DNA of 64,000 nucleotides from positions 310,001 through 374,000 of the forward strand of contig CAWGNN010000009.1 of NCBI GenBank assembly GCA_963824105.1, in the 5' to 3' direction. A program made the position numbers and the translations under genes. Source of the DNA: CAWDVB01 sp963824105. Lineage in GTDB: Bacteria > Actinomycetota > Actinomycetes > Propionibacteriales > Nocardioidaceae. A model generated the notes under the pieces. The model did no database searches and had not been told where the DNA came from. It was given only the letters and a program-made list of their open reading frames with translations. Shown here piece after piece: positions 51,597-60,650 of this stretch. How positions within the stretch are numbered: the first letter of the stretch is position 1; each line of letters opens with the position of its first letter.

Positions 51597-52313
51597 ATGT
51601 CTGTGAGATGGCGTGACTACGAGGCCGTGCTGTTCGACCTCGACGGAGTGATCACTCCGACGGCCGAGGTGCACATGCGGGCCTGGTCGCGGATGTTCAA
51701 CGACTATCTGCGCGATCACGAGGTCGACGCGCCTTACACAGACGACGACTACTTCACCTACGTCGACGGCCGGCCACGCTACGACGGGGTGCGGGCCTTC
51801 CTGGAGTCCCGGGGCATCCGACTGCCCGAGGGTGAGCCAAGCGACCCCGACACGGCCGAGACCGTCTGTGGACTGGGCAACCTCAAGAACTCCGCCTTCG
51901 CCCGGCTCCTGGAGGAGGAGGGCGTCGAGCCCTACCCAGGGTCGGTCCGGCTGCTGGAGCGCCTCAAGGAGCTGGGCGTTCCGATGGCGGTCGTCTCGTC
52001 CTCGCGCAACGCGCCCGCGGTGATGGCAGCGGCCCACGTGGAGGGCTACTTCAGCGAGGTGATGCACGGCGGGATCGCCGCGGAGCGGGGCCTGGTGGGC
52101 AAGCCGGCGCCAGACACCTACCAGGCGGCAGCGCAGGATCTCGGCGCGAGCATCGGCGCGTCGGTCGTCGTCGAGGACGCGGTCAGCGGCGTTCAGGCGG
52201 GCGCGGCCGGTAACTTCGGTCTGGTGATCGGGGTCGACCGAGGAGTGGGCGCTGAGGAGCTCACCCGCGCCGGCGCCGACGTCGTCGTACGGGACTTGGA
52301 GGAGCTGCTGTGA
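51597..52313 (+). CDS. HAD-family beta-phosphoglucomutase-like hydrolase
   Basis: The 238-residue protein has the HAD nucleophile motif AVLFDLDGVITPTAEVH (D14, D16), motif II SSSRN, and motif III/IV KPAPDTYQAAA with VVEDAVSGVQAG. Length and cap domain suit beta-phosphoglucomutase or sugar phosphatases. ATG lies 6 nt after TAGTCT (51585-51590) with no Shine-Dalgarno. It overlaps the GH65 gene by 4 bases, which points to joint action on a disaccharide phosphorylase product. Confidence 0.9.
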   Translation: MSVRWRDYEAVLFDLDGVITPTAEVHMRAWSRMFNDYLRDHEVDAPYTDDDYFTYVDGRPRYDGVRAFLESRGIRLPEGEPSDPDTAETVCGLGNLKNSAFARLLEEEGVEPYPGSVRLLERLKELGVPMAVVSSSRNAPAVMAAAHVEGYFSEVMHGGIAAERGLVGKPAPDTYQAAAQDLGASIGASVVVEDAVSGVQAGAAGNFGLVIGVDRGVGAEELTRAGADVVVRDLEELL

Positions 52314-54808
52314 ACATCGGTCCTTCCCACATCGCCCCTCCGCTCAGCGATCCACTCGACCGCACCCGTTTCCCGGTCGACGAGTGGCGGCTGATCGAGA
52401 CGCGTTTCGACCTCGGCGACGTCGGCAAGACCGAGTCCCTGTTCGCGGTCGGGAACGGGTATCTCGGGCTGCGCGGCAACTACGAGGAGAGCCGCGATGC
52501 CCACGTCCAGGGAACCTTCGTCAACGGCTTCCACGAGACCTGGCCGATCCAGCATGCGGAGGAGGCCTACGGGTTCGCCAAGGTCGGCCAGACGATCGTC
52601 AACGCGCCAGACGCGAAGGTGATCCGCCTCTACATCGACGACGAGCCGCTCCAGATCTCGACCGCGGAGCTGTTGGAGTACGAGCGAACCCTCGATCTGC
52701 GGTCGGGGCTCCTCACCCGGGATCTGCTGTGGCGGACGCCGAGCGGCAAGAGGGCCCGGGTCACCAGCACTCGGATGGTGTCGTTCACGCAGCGACACCT
52801 GGCACTGATGACGTTCGAGGTGACCCTCCTGGATGACAGCGCGCCGGTTGTCATCTCCACCCAGCTGCTGAACCGGCAGGACAGCCAGGACAAGAACCAG
52901 GTGCTGCGGGCCCTGCAGCAGGAGGGGATGGATCCCCGTCGAGCGGAGCGCTTCAGCCACCGCGTGCTGCTCCCGGAGAGCACCTCCGCCGATGCCGACA
53001 CCGGACGGCTCGCGCTGGGATACCGATGCGCCCAGAGTGGGATGACGCTCGGGGTGGCCGTCGACCACTACCTGGATACGAACAACTCCGTGATTACCCA
53101 GGCGGTTGCCGACGACGACCTCGCCAAGGTGACCTACCTGGTCACCGCGCAGCCGGGGGTGCCGATCTCGTTGACCAAGGCGGTGGCTTACCACTCCTCC
53201 AACAGGGTGCCTACCCGCGAGCTGCTGGACCGTTGCGACCGCACGCTGGAACGCGTCCGGCCCGAGACCGTCGCGGAGATCCACGTCGAGCAGACGCAGT
53301 GGCTGTCGGAGTTCTGGTCCCGCTCCGACGTGGAGATTCCCGGACACCCGGAAGTGCAGCAGGCGGTTCGCTGGAACCTCTTCTCAGTGATGCAGGCTGC
53401 CGGCCGAGCCGAGGGCAGTGGCATTCCCGCCAAGGGGGTCACCGGCAGCGGGTACGGAGGCCACTACTTCTGGGACACCGAGATCTATGTGGTCCCCTTC
53501 CTCACCTACACCACCCCGGACGCCGCGAGAAACGCGCTGCGCTTCCGGCACTCCTTGCTCGGCGATGCCCGCAAGCGGGCCCGTCAGCTCGCTCAGCGGG
53601 GCGCGCTCTTCCCGTGGCGGACGATCAACGGCGAGGAGGCGTCGGCCTACTACGCGGCGGGAACGGCGCAGTACCACATCGACGCCGACATCTCCTATGC
53701 GCTGAGTCAGTACGTCGGAGCCACCGGGGACCTGGACTTCCTCCACCGCGAGGGGATCGACATCTTCGTCGAGACGGCCCGGCTCTGGGCGGACCTGGGC
53801 TTCTGGCTGGAGGAGGAGGACGGAGCCTTCCACATCCACGGGGTCACCGGCCCCGACGAGTACACCACCGTCGTGAACGACAACCTCTACACCAACGTGC
53901 TCGCGCGCTTCAATCTGCGCCGGGCCGCCGAGGCGGTCCACTACCTGGAGGAGACCGACCCGGAGAAGTTCGAGCTGATGCGGCAGCGGCTCAAGCTCGA
54001 TCCGGAGGAGGTCGAGGAGTGGCAGCGTTGTGCGGCGGGGATGGCGATCCCCTTCGACGAGACCCTGGGGGTGCATCCCCAGGATCTGCACTTCCTCGAG
54101 CGCGAGATGTGGGACCTCAGCAAGACCCCGATGACCAGGCGCCCGCTGCTGTTGCACTACCACCCGCTGGTGATCTACCGGTTCCAGGTGCTCAAGCAGG
54201 CGGACGTCGTGCTCGCGCACTTCCTCCAGGGCGAGGACTTCACCTACGAAGAGAAGCGCGCGGACTTCGAGTACTACGACCCGATCACCACCGGCGACTC
54301 GACTCTCTCCGCAGTGGTCCAGTCGATCATCTCCTCCGAGGTCGGCTATCACGAGCTCGCGTTGCGCTACTTCATGGCGGCCCTCTTCGTCGACCTCGCC
54401 GACCGCCACAGCAACACCTCTGACGGCGTGCACGTCGCCTCCACCGGTGGCGTCTGGAGCGTCCTGGTCGGGGGTTTCGGCGGGTTCCGGGACCTCGGTG
54501 CGGGTCACTGGACCTTCGATCCGCGGCTCCCCGAGGAGTGGCACCGGCTCACCTTCCGGTTGACGTTGCGCGGCAACCGGATGCGGGTCACGCTGACCGC
54601 TGACGAGATCTCGTTCGAGATGGAACACGGACACGGCGAGCTCACCTTCACCGTCCGGGGCGACCCGGTGACCGTCGGGCCGGACGCGCCGGTGAGCGTC
54701 GCGCTCAAGGGGCAGGGGCCCCGTCTCGAAGGCGAGCCGCCCAGTCCGATCGGCCGACGCCGTGCGGATGGCTCGGTCATGTCGGCCATCGTCCCCTCGG
54801 GGGACTGA
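52310..54808 (+). CDS. Glycoside hydrolase family 65 phosphorylase/hydrolase
   Basis: The 832-residue protein has the GH65 N-terminal domain (FAVGNGYLGLRGNYEES) and an (alpha/alpha)6 catalytic domain with GSGYGGHYFWDTEIYVVPF. The general acid is E517 in GVTGPDEYTTVVNDNLYTN. GH65 enzymes cleave alpha-glucosides such as maltose, trehalose or kojibiose, mostly by phosphorolysis to beta-glucose 1-phosphate, the substrate of the mutase encoded just upstream. In mycobacteria, Rv2006 joins a HAD and a GH65 domain in one protein; here they are separate and coupled (GTGA). The substrate cannot be fixed from sequence alone. Confidence 0.9.
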   Translation: MNIGPSHIAPPLSDPLDRTRFPVDEWRLIETRFDLGDVGKTESLFAVGNGYLGLRGNYEESRDAHVQGTFVNGFHETWPIQHAEEAYGFAKVGQTIVNAPDAKVIRLYIDDEPLQISTAELLEYERTLDLRSGLLTRDLLWRTPSGKRARVTSTRMVSFTQRHLALMTFEVTLLDDSAPVVISTQLLNRQDSQDKNQVLRALQQEGMDPRRAERFSHRVLLPESTSADADTGRLALGYRCAQSGMTLGVAVDHYLDTNNSVITQAVADDDLAKVTYLVTAQPGVPISLTKAVAYHSSNRVPTRELLDRCDRTLERVRPETVAEIHVEQTQWLSEFWSRSDVEIPGHPEVQQAVRWNLFSVMQAAGRAEGSGIPAKGVTGSGYGGHYFWDTEIYVVPFLTYTTPDAARNALRFRHSLLGDARKRARQLAQRGALFPWRTINGEEASAYYAAGTAQYHIDADISYALSQYVGATGDLDFLHREGIDIFVETARLWADLGFWLEEEDGAFHIHGVTGPDEYTTVVNDNLYTNVLARFNLRRAAEAVHYLEETDPEKFELMRQRLKLDPEEVEEWQRCAAGMAIPFDETLGVHPQDLHFLEREMWDLSKTPMTRRPLLLHYHPLVIYRFQVLKQADVVLAHFLQGEDFTYEEKRADFEYYDPITTGDSTLSAVVQSIISSEVGYHELALRYFMAALFVDLADRHSNTSDGVHVASTGGVWSVLVGGFGGFRDLGAGHWTFDPRLPEEWHRLTFRLTLRGNRMRVTLTADEISFEMEHGHGELTFTVRGDPVTVGPDAPVSVALKGQGPRLEGEPPSPIGRRRADGSVMSAIVPSGD

Positions 54809-54812
54809 GGGG

Positions 54813-54850
54813 CTGTCCGGCTCCAGTACCTGAGAACGTCCGCCGGACAG
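54813..54850 (+). terminator. Inverted repeat after the GH65 gene
   Basis: CTGTCCGGC and GCCGGACAG form a perfect 9-bp stem with a 20-nt loop, four bases after the GH65 stop. A terminator role is likely, although no U-tract follows. Confidence 0.4.
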
Positions 54851-54885
54851 TGGATCGCTCTCCGGCCCCTTGAGATAGTGGTCAT

Positions 54886-57570
54886 ATGAACGATCCAATC
54901 GAGGCGGCCCCAACAGAGGAGCTCCGCCGCGACATCCGGCTCGTCACCTCCATGCTTGGCGAGACGCTGCACCGCGCGGAGGGCCCGGAGCTGATGGCGC
55001 TGGTGGAGGAGGTCCGGGGCGCGTCCAAGGCGGGTGCCCTCACCTCGATGCCGAGCCTCGACCCGCGCACCGCCGCACGGGTGGCCCGGGCGTTCGCCGC
55101 CTACTTCCACCTGGCCAACGTCACCGAGCAGGTCCACCGCGGCCGAGCGCTGCGTGAGGCGCGCGAGGCCGAGGGCGGCTGGATCGAGCAGACGATCGCG
55201 CGGATCGTCGCGTCGGGGCAGGAAGATCTGGCCGACGTGGTCCGCGGCCTCTCCGCGTCGCCGGTGCTCACCGCTCACCCCACCGAGGTCACCCGGCGCT
55301 CCACGCTGGAGAAGATGCGTCAGATCGCGGTGGCCCTCGATCTGCCCGACGGGCCGGTCCGCACCCGCCGGCTCCAGGAGCTGGTCGAGCTGCTGTGGCT
55401 GACCGACGAGCTCAGGCTGGAGCGACCCCGCCCGGTCGACGAGGCGCGCAACGGCATCTACTACCTCGAGGGCCTGGCCGTCTCGGCCGTTCCCGATGTG
55501 GTTCGGGAGCTCCGCGACGGACTGCGTGCGGTGGGAGTGGAGCTGCCGTTGGGTGCCCGGCCGATCCGCTTCGGCAGCTGGATCGGTGGTGACCGGGACG
55601 GCAACCCGAACGTCACCCCCGACACGACCCGCTCCGTGCTACGGCTGCAGGCGTCCCATGGCTTGGAGACGCTGCGGGCGATGATCGACCGCCAGCGTCT
55701 GGATCTTTCGGTGAGCGAGCGGCTCTCGCCGGTGCTACCGGAGGTCTTGGACCGCATCGAGGAGCTGCTTCCGCACCTGCCGGAGGTCGACGAGCGGTTC
55801 AAGCGCATGAACGTCGAGGAGCCCTATCGGCTGCTCCTCACCTGCATCGACACCCGGCTCGCTCTGACCGACCAGCGGATCGGGAGGGACCACCCGCACG
55901 AGCCCAACCGCGACTACGCCGACGAGACCGAGTTGCTCGGCGACCTCGAGCTGCTGCACCGCTCGGTCCGAAAGTGCCAGGGGGACGTGGTGGCCGACGG
56001 AGACGTCGACCGGATGGTCCGCGCGGTCACCTCGTGCGGCCTGACCCTGGCCACCCTCGACGTCCGCGAGCATGCCGAGCGACACCATGCGGCACTGGGT
56101 GAGCTGTTCGACCGCTTCGGTGGGCTCGACTTGCCGTACTCCGAGCTGGACCGGGCCGCCCGGATGGACGTACTGACCGCGGAGCTGGCGAGCAAACGGC
56201 CACTTACCCCCCAGCCGTGGCCCCTCTCCGGAGCCGCGTTGGCGACGGTGGAGACGTTCGACGTGGTCCGCTGGGCGATCGAGACGCTCGGGCCGCGGTC
56301 GATCGAGAGCTACATCATCTCGATGACCCGGGCGGCCGACGACGTCCTCGCTGCGGTCGTCCTCGCCCGTGAGGCTCGGCTGGTCGACGTGCACGGCGGG
56401 ATCGCCAAGATCGGCTTCGTCCCGCTCCTGGAGACTCCCGAGGAGCTCGAGCGTGCCGCGGGGATCCTCGGGGCGCTCTTCAGCAACGCGGAGTACCGCA
56501 CCCTGGTCGAGCTGCGTGGCAACGTCCAGGAGGTCATGCTCGGCTACTCCGACTCCAACAAGTCCGGCGGCATCGCGACCTCGCAGTGGAACATCCAGCG
56601 AGCCCAGCGCAGCATCCGTGACCTCGCGCGTGAGTACGGAATCCGGGTGCGCTTCTTCCACGGCCGCGGTGGTTCGGTCGGCCGCGGTGGAGGCCCGACA
56701 CGGGACGCGATCATGGGGCTGCCGACAGCGAGCGTGGACGGCGACGTGAAGATCACCGAGCAGGGCGAGGTGATCAGCGACAAGTACGCACTCCCCGCGC
56801 TGGCCCGCGAGAACCTCGAGCTCATGGTGGCCGCCACGCTCGAGGCGACCATGCTTCACCGGCACAACACCCGGACCCCGAAGGAGATCGAGCGCTGGGA
56901 CGGCGTGATGGACAGCCTCTCGGTCGCAGCGCACGCGTGCTACCGGTCGCTGCTGGACACCGACGGGATCGCTGACTACTTCGCAGCCGCTACCCCCGTC
57001 GACCTGCTCGGCGCGCTTCACCTCGGCTCACGCCCCGCGCGACGCCCCGGGACGAAGGCCGGCCTCGACGACCTGCGTGCCATCCCGTGGGTCTTCGGCT
57101 GGACCCAGTCGAGGCAGATCATTCCGGGCTGGTACGGAGTGGGGTCTGGCCTGGAGTCGGTCGCTGCGGACATCGACGAGCTTCGGGCCATGTACCAGCG
57201 GTGGCCCTTCTTCACGACCTTCATCGACAACGTTGCGATGACCTTGGTCAAGACCGATCTCGAGATCGCCCGGGCGTACGTCGATGGGCTCGTCCCGCAG
57301 GGTTTGTGGGGGATCCTCGCGAACATCACCGACGAGTACGAGCGCACGGTCGCCCGCGTCCTGGATGTCACCGGTGACCGTGCGCTCCTCGATCAGAACC
57401 CGAGCCTGCGGACCACCCTGGAGATCCGTGACGTCTATCTGCGGCCTCTGCACCGGCTGCAGATCCAGTTGCTCCAGCGCCATCGCAGCGGCGAGACCGA
57501 CCCCGGCCTCGAGCGGGCGCTGTTGCTCACGATCAGTGGCATCGCTGCTGGCATGCGCAACACCGGCTGA
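54886..57570 (+). CDS. ppc: Phosphoenolpyruvate carboxylase
   Basis: The 894-residue enzyme makes oxaloacetate from PEP and bicarbonate to refill the TCA cycle. Catalytic motifs are LTAHPTEVTRRS (His near residue 128), GSWIGGDRDGNPNV, MLGYSDSNKSGG, FFHGRGGSVGRGGGP and FGWTQSRQIIPGWYG. The C-terminus SGIAAGMRNTG is the typical MRNTG allosteric end. ATG lies 6 nt after GATAGT (54874-54879) with no Shine-Dalgarno, so it is probably leaderless. Confidence 0.97.
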   Translation: MNDPIEAAPTEELRRDIRLVTSMLGETLHRAEGPELMALVEEVRGASKAGALTSMPSLDPRTAARVARAFAAYFHLANVTEQVHRGRALREAREAEGGWIEQTIARIVASGQEDLADVVRGLSASPVLTAHPTEVTRRSTLEKMRQIAVALDLPDGPVRTRRLQELVELLWLTDELRLERPRPVDEARNGIYYLEGLAVSAVPDVVRELRDGLRAVGVELPLGARPIRFGSWIGGDRDGNPNVTPDTTRSVLRLQASHGLETLRAMIDRQRLDLSVSERLSPVLPEVLDRIEELLPHLPEVDERFKRMNVEEPYRLLLTCIDTRLALTDQRIGRDHPHEPNRDYADETELLGDLELLHRSVRKCQGDVVADGDVDRMVRAVTSCGLTLATLDVREHAERHHAALGELFDRFGGLDLPYSELDRAARMDVLTAELASKRPLTPQPWPLSGAALATVETFDVVRWAIETLGPRSIESYIISMTRAADDVLAAVVLAREARLVDVHGGIAKIGFVPLLETPEELERAAGILGALFSNAEYRTLVELRGNVQEVMLGYSDSNKSGGIATSQWNIQRAQRSIRDLAREYGIRVRFFHGRGGSVGRGGGPTRDAIMGLPTASVDGDVKITEQGEVISDKYALPALARENLELMVAATLEATMLHRHNTRTPKEIERWDGVMDSLSVAAHACYRSLLDTDGIADYFAAATPVDLLGALHLGSRPARRPGTKAGLDDLRAIPWVFGWTQSRQIIPGWYGVGSGLESVAADIDELRAMYQRWPFFTTFIDNVAMTLVKTDLEIARAYVDGLVPQGLWGILANITDEYERTVARVLDVTGDRALLDQNPSLRTTLEIRDVYLRPLHRLQIQLLQRHRSGETDPGLERALLLTISGIAAGMRNTG

Positions 57571-57575
57571 CTCCA

Positions 57576-57701
57576 TCAGCAGTGCTGGGGGTTGCGGAAG
57601 TAGTCGACGAACCGGTGGTCGAGCCCTCCCAGCACCACGAAGACGGCGTCGGCCTCGGACCATTCCAGGGACCTTCGACCCTCATTGCGCTGAAATTTCC
57701 C
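57576..57701 (-). pseudogene. Possible 3' remnant of a gene, convergent with ppc
   Basis: The minus-strand frame reads LEWSEADAVFVVLGGLDHRF, then VDYFRNPQHC and a stop at 57576. The composition is protein-like, but no start codon or upstream part exists; the frame closes at TAG 57704-57702. It may be the end of a lost gene. The remaining bases to 57770 contain only the leader of the next gene. Confidence 0.25.
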
Positions 57702-57770
57702 CTACATTCTGAGAAGGCCCGGGTACTGCTCGGTTCCACGGGTCCTCTTCAGCAGGACAGGAGCAAGGCC

Positions 57771-58763
57771 ATGACAGGTAGCGCAACGATGGCAAGCCGT
57801 GTAGCTGCGATCGGGTTGATGCTGGTCGGTGCCGTCTTCATCGTGGTGACCTTCCTTCAGAACCTCTTCGCTGTAGGCCCGGCGTTCGACCGTCTCACCA
57901 ACGACTTCCGCCCGTTCATGAACCAGCAGGCGTTGCAGAGCGCACAGCAGAACATCGACGGGCTGGCCGCCGCAGGCGACGAGATCCAGACCAAGATGCT
58001 CCCGGCCCTGGCCCAACAGCTCGGTGTCAGCACCGATCAGCTGTCCGGCATGATCGGCCAGCAGTACCCGGACGTGGCCAAGGGTCTGGCGGCCATCCCT
58101 CAGGTGGCGCCCGCCTTCACCTCGCTGATCACGACTCTCGACCAGCAGCGTCCCTACTTCGAGGCCGCCGACGCGATCCCCACGTCGTCGCTCCCCGCGT
58201 CCTCCGTGCCGTGGTCGCTTCTCGGCGCCGGAATTCTCACCTTCCTGGTGGGCCTGTGGCTGTGGGCCAGCCCGCGTGCGGCCTCGATGGTCGCTCTCGT
58301 GCTTGGTCTTGCCCTCATCGTGGTGCCGCTGGTCCTGTCGCTGCCACACAAGGCGTCGTACGCCGACACCCTGAATGAGAACCTCAAGCCGGTGTACAAC
58401 CAGCAGCTCATCGACCAGGCGGGCGGTTCGTTGACCACGCTGTCGGCGATGGGGACCCAACTGCAGCAGGAGATGCTTCCTGGTCTGGCGGGCCAGCTGA
58501 ACATGACGCCGGAGCAGCTGGCCGCGTTCATGGGCCAGAACTTCCCGGCCACGACCGCTGCCATGGCCGGCTTCCAGGACTCGATGACCAGCTTCCAGGG
58601 GATGGTGGGTGCGTTCAGCAACCGGCTCGCCGACTACGAGACCCTGAAGCCGGTCGCGTTGGTCCCGATCGTCTGGATGATGATCGGCGGTGGCGCGATC
58701 GTTCTCCTCTTCGGAATCGTCGGCCTTGCCGCTGCCCGGAAGCCCGAGGCTATTTCGACCTAG
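57771..58763 (+). CDS. Internally duplicated four-helix membrane protein
   Basis: The 330-residue protein has a helix at about residues 10-30, a large loop (about 31-140), two central helices (about 142-185), a second loop (about 186-300) and a final helix near the C-terminus. The two loops are related: TKMLPALAQQLGVSTDQLSG, then MIGQQYPDVAKGL, matches QEMLPGLAGQLNMTPEQLAA, then FMGQNFPATTAAM. Gln-rich helices probably lie outside. No family or function is recognised. ATG at 57771 follows AGGAG. A strong terminator follows at 58804. Confidence 0.75.
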   Translation: MTGSATMASRVAAIGLMLVGAVFIVVTFLQNLFAVGPAFDRLTNDFRPFMNQQALQSAQQNIDGLAAAGDEIQTKMLPALAQQLGVSTDQLSGMIGQQYPDVAKGLAAIPQVAPAFTSLITTLDQQRPYFEAADAIPTSSLPASSVPWSLLGAGILTFLVGLWLWASPRAASMVALVLGLALIVVPLVLSLPHKASYADTLNENLKPVYNQQLIDQAGGSLTTLSAMGTQLQQEMLPGLAGQLNMTPEQLAAFMGQNFPATTAAMAGFQDSMTSFQGMVGAFSNRLADYETLKPVALVPIVWMMIGGGAIVLLFGIVGLAAARKPEAIST

Positions 58764-58803
58764 GCCGGACCAGACCGAACTGGACCGAACTGGACGGATA
58801 ACT

Positions 58804-58844
58804 GCGTCGTCTGGTTGCCCGGCAACCGGGCAACCAGACGACGC
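58804..58844. terminator. 19-bp perfect hairpin between convergent genes
   Basis: GCGTCGTCTGGTTGCCCGG and CCGGGCAACCAGACGACGC are exact complements around the loop CAA. The structure lies between the membrane-protein stop (58763) and the Lrp stop (58845) and should terminate both strands. The 10-bp direct repeat ACCGAACTGG occurs twice just upstream. Confidence 0.8.
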
Positions 58845-59369
58845 TCATCTGCGGGAGGGCAGGACTCCGGGGCCTCGGAGGACCTCGAAGACGAGTTGGG
58901 TCTCGGTGTGACGCGCGGCCGGGTTGACCGTGATGTGGTCGAGCACGAGATCCCTGAGCGCCTGGGGAGTCGGGACCGCGACGTGCAGGAGGTAGTCGTC
59001 CTCGCCCGCGACGTGGAAGGCGGTGAGCACACCCGGCATCGCGCGCAGAGAGTCGTGGAAACTCATCACGTTGTCGCGGTTGTGGCTGGACAGCCTCACC
59101 TTGACGATCGCTTCGATCGGCCGTCCGAGGGCGGCCAGGTTGAGGTGGGCGCGGAATCCCTCGATCACTCCACTGTCGCGCAAGGCACGGATCCGGTTGG
59201 CGCAGGTGGACTCTGCGATCCCGACTCGGTGCGCGATCGCGGCGTTGGTGAGCCGGCCCTCATCGGCCAGCACGGTGAGGATCTCCAGGTCCGTGCCGTC
59301 CAGGGGTGGCGGATTCTTCGCCGGAGCGGCTGGTTTCACGATGACATCCTTGTTTTCTTCGGTTTTCAC
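58845..59369 (-). CDS. Lrp/AsnC family regulator
   Basis: The protein (174 residues from GTG 59369) has a helix-turn-helix (LDGTDLEILTVLADEGRLTN, then AAIAHRVGIAESTCANRIRA) and a C-terminal RAM effector domain (AFHVAGEDDYLLHVAVPTPQ). GTG 59369 is favoured over TTG 59390 because the minus-strand -10 TAATAT (59399-59394) is only three bases before the TTG. It is divergent from the PLP lyase, so it likely senses an amino acid such as methionine or cysteine and controls that gene. Confidence 0.88.
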   Translation of the reverse strand: MKTEENKDVIVKPAAPAKNPPPLDGTDLEILTVLADEGRLTNAAIAHRVGIAESTCANRIRALRDSGVIEGFRAHLNLAALGRPIEAIVKVRLSSHNRDNVMSFHDSLRAMPGVLTAFHVAGEDDYLLHVAVPTPQALRDLVLDHITVNPAARHTETQLVFEVLRGPGVLPSRR

Positions 59370-59390
59370 GGCAAGAGTCCGCAGTTTCAA

Positions 59391-59434
59391 TCGATATTAT
59401 TGCGCTTTGCTGTGGAATCACCAACCATGAAGTC
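59391..59434. promoter_or_regulatory. Overlapping divergent -10 elements of Lrp and the PLP lyase
   Basis: TATTAT (plus, 59395-59400) and TAATAT (minus, 59399-59394) lie on top of each other in an AT-rich patch. Binding of the regulator here would affect both genes at once. Confidence 0.45.
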
Positions 59435-60643
59435 ATGACTGATGCTGCTCGCGATCGTGGTTGGAGCCCTGACTCCCTTGCCGTTCACGCCGGCCGGGAG
59501 GATCTCGCCGAGCTGGGCGTGCACGCCCCGCCGATCGATCTGTCGTCGACCAATCCGCTGCCCGACATCGAGAGCGGTGGACTGTCCTACGAGTCCATGG
59601 CTCGGGGGGGCCATCCCTTGGCCGACGGGGGCTTCGTCTACCAGCGGTTGTGGAACCCGACCGTCGCGCGCTACGAGAGCGCCTTGGCCCAGCTGGAACA
59701 CACCGAGGAGGCCGTGGCCTTCTCCTCCGGGATGGCCTCGATCACCGCAACGGTGCTGGCCGCCACCCAGCGAGGCAAGGGTCGTCACATCGTGGCGGTG
59801 CGCCCGCTGTACGGCGGGACCGACCACCTGCTGGGCAGCGGACTCCTCGATGTCGAGACCACCTTCTGCCACCCCGACGAGATTGCCGACTCGATGCGCG
59901 AGGACACCTGCTTGGTGATCCTGGAGACGCCGGGGAACCCGACCCTGGACCTGGTCGACATCAAGGCGGCGGTCCTGGCAGCCGCGGGCGTGCCGGTCGC
60001 GGTGGACAACACCTTCGCCACTCCGGTCCTGCAGAACCCAGCCGACCTCGGCGCCGAGCTGGTGATCCACAGTGCGACCAAGTACCTGGGGGGGCACGGG
60101 GATGTGATCGGCGGCGTGGTGGCCGCGAACTCCTCGTGGGCCGAGGAGATCCGCCGGGTCCGCGCCGTCACCGGCGGCCTCATGCACCCGCTCGCGGCGT
60201 ACCTGCTCCACCGGGGACTTCCGACCCTTCCGGTCCGCGTGCGGGCCCAACAGACTCACGCTGAGAAGCTGGCCGGCTGGCTCACTGGGCATCCTGCTGT
60301 CGACCGCGTCTTCTATCCCGGCCTCGGCGAGTGCGACCCGCTCCACCTCGTGGGCTCGCAGATGCGTGGGCCGGGAGCGATGATCGCGATTGAGCTAGCC
60401 GGCGGCTTCGAAGCGGCCGTGCGGATGACCGGCCAGGTCGAGTTGTTCACCCACGCCGTCTCGTTGGGTGGGGTCGACTCGCTGATCCAGCACCCGGCGG
60501 CGCTCACCCACCGTCCAGTGCCTGCGGAGGCCCGGCCCGGGGCCGGGATAGTCCGGCTGTCGATCGGGCTCGAGGACCCCGACGACCTGCAGGCCGACCT
60601 GGAACGTGGGCTGTCCGGTCGAGCAGTCGGTGCCAGTCGATGA
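59435..60643 (+). CDS. Cys/Met metabolism PLP-dependent enzyme (cystathionine gamma-lyase/synthase or methionine gamma-lyase)
   Basis: The 402-residue protein is a fold-type I trans-sulfuration enzyme. Motifs are YQRLWNPTVARYESALAQLE, FSSGMASITATVLA, VAVDNTFATPVLQNP, and the PLP lysine in VIHSATKYLGGHGD. The C-terminal GGVDSLIQHPAALTH is the usual substrate loop. Which reaction it performs is uncertain. The divergent Lrp gene recalls the mdeR-mdeA arrangement of Pseudomonas, which favours a methionine or cysteine degrading role. Confidence 0.87.
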   Translation: MTDAARDRGWSPDSLAVHAGREDLAELGVHAPPIDLSSTNPLPDIESGGLSYESMARGGHPLADGGFVYQRLWNPTVARYESALAQLEHTEEAVAFSSGMASITATVLAATQRGKGRHIVAVRPLYGGTDHLLGSGLLDVETTFCHPDEIADSMREDTCLVILETPGNPTLDLVDIKAAVLAAAGVPVAVDNTFATPVLQNPADLGAELVIHSATKYLGGHGDVIGGVVAANSSWAEEIRRVRAVTGGLMHPLAAYLLHRGLPTLPVRVRAQQTHAEKLAGWLTGHPAVDRVFYPGLGECDPLHLVGSQMRGPGAMIAIELAGGFEAAVRMTGQVELFTHAVSLGGVDSLIQHPAALTHRPVPAEARPGAGIVRLSIGLEDPDDLQADLERGLSGRAVGASR

Positions 60644-60650
60644 TGCCGGG

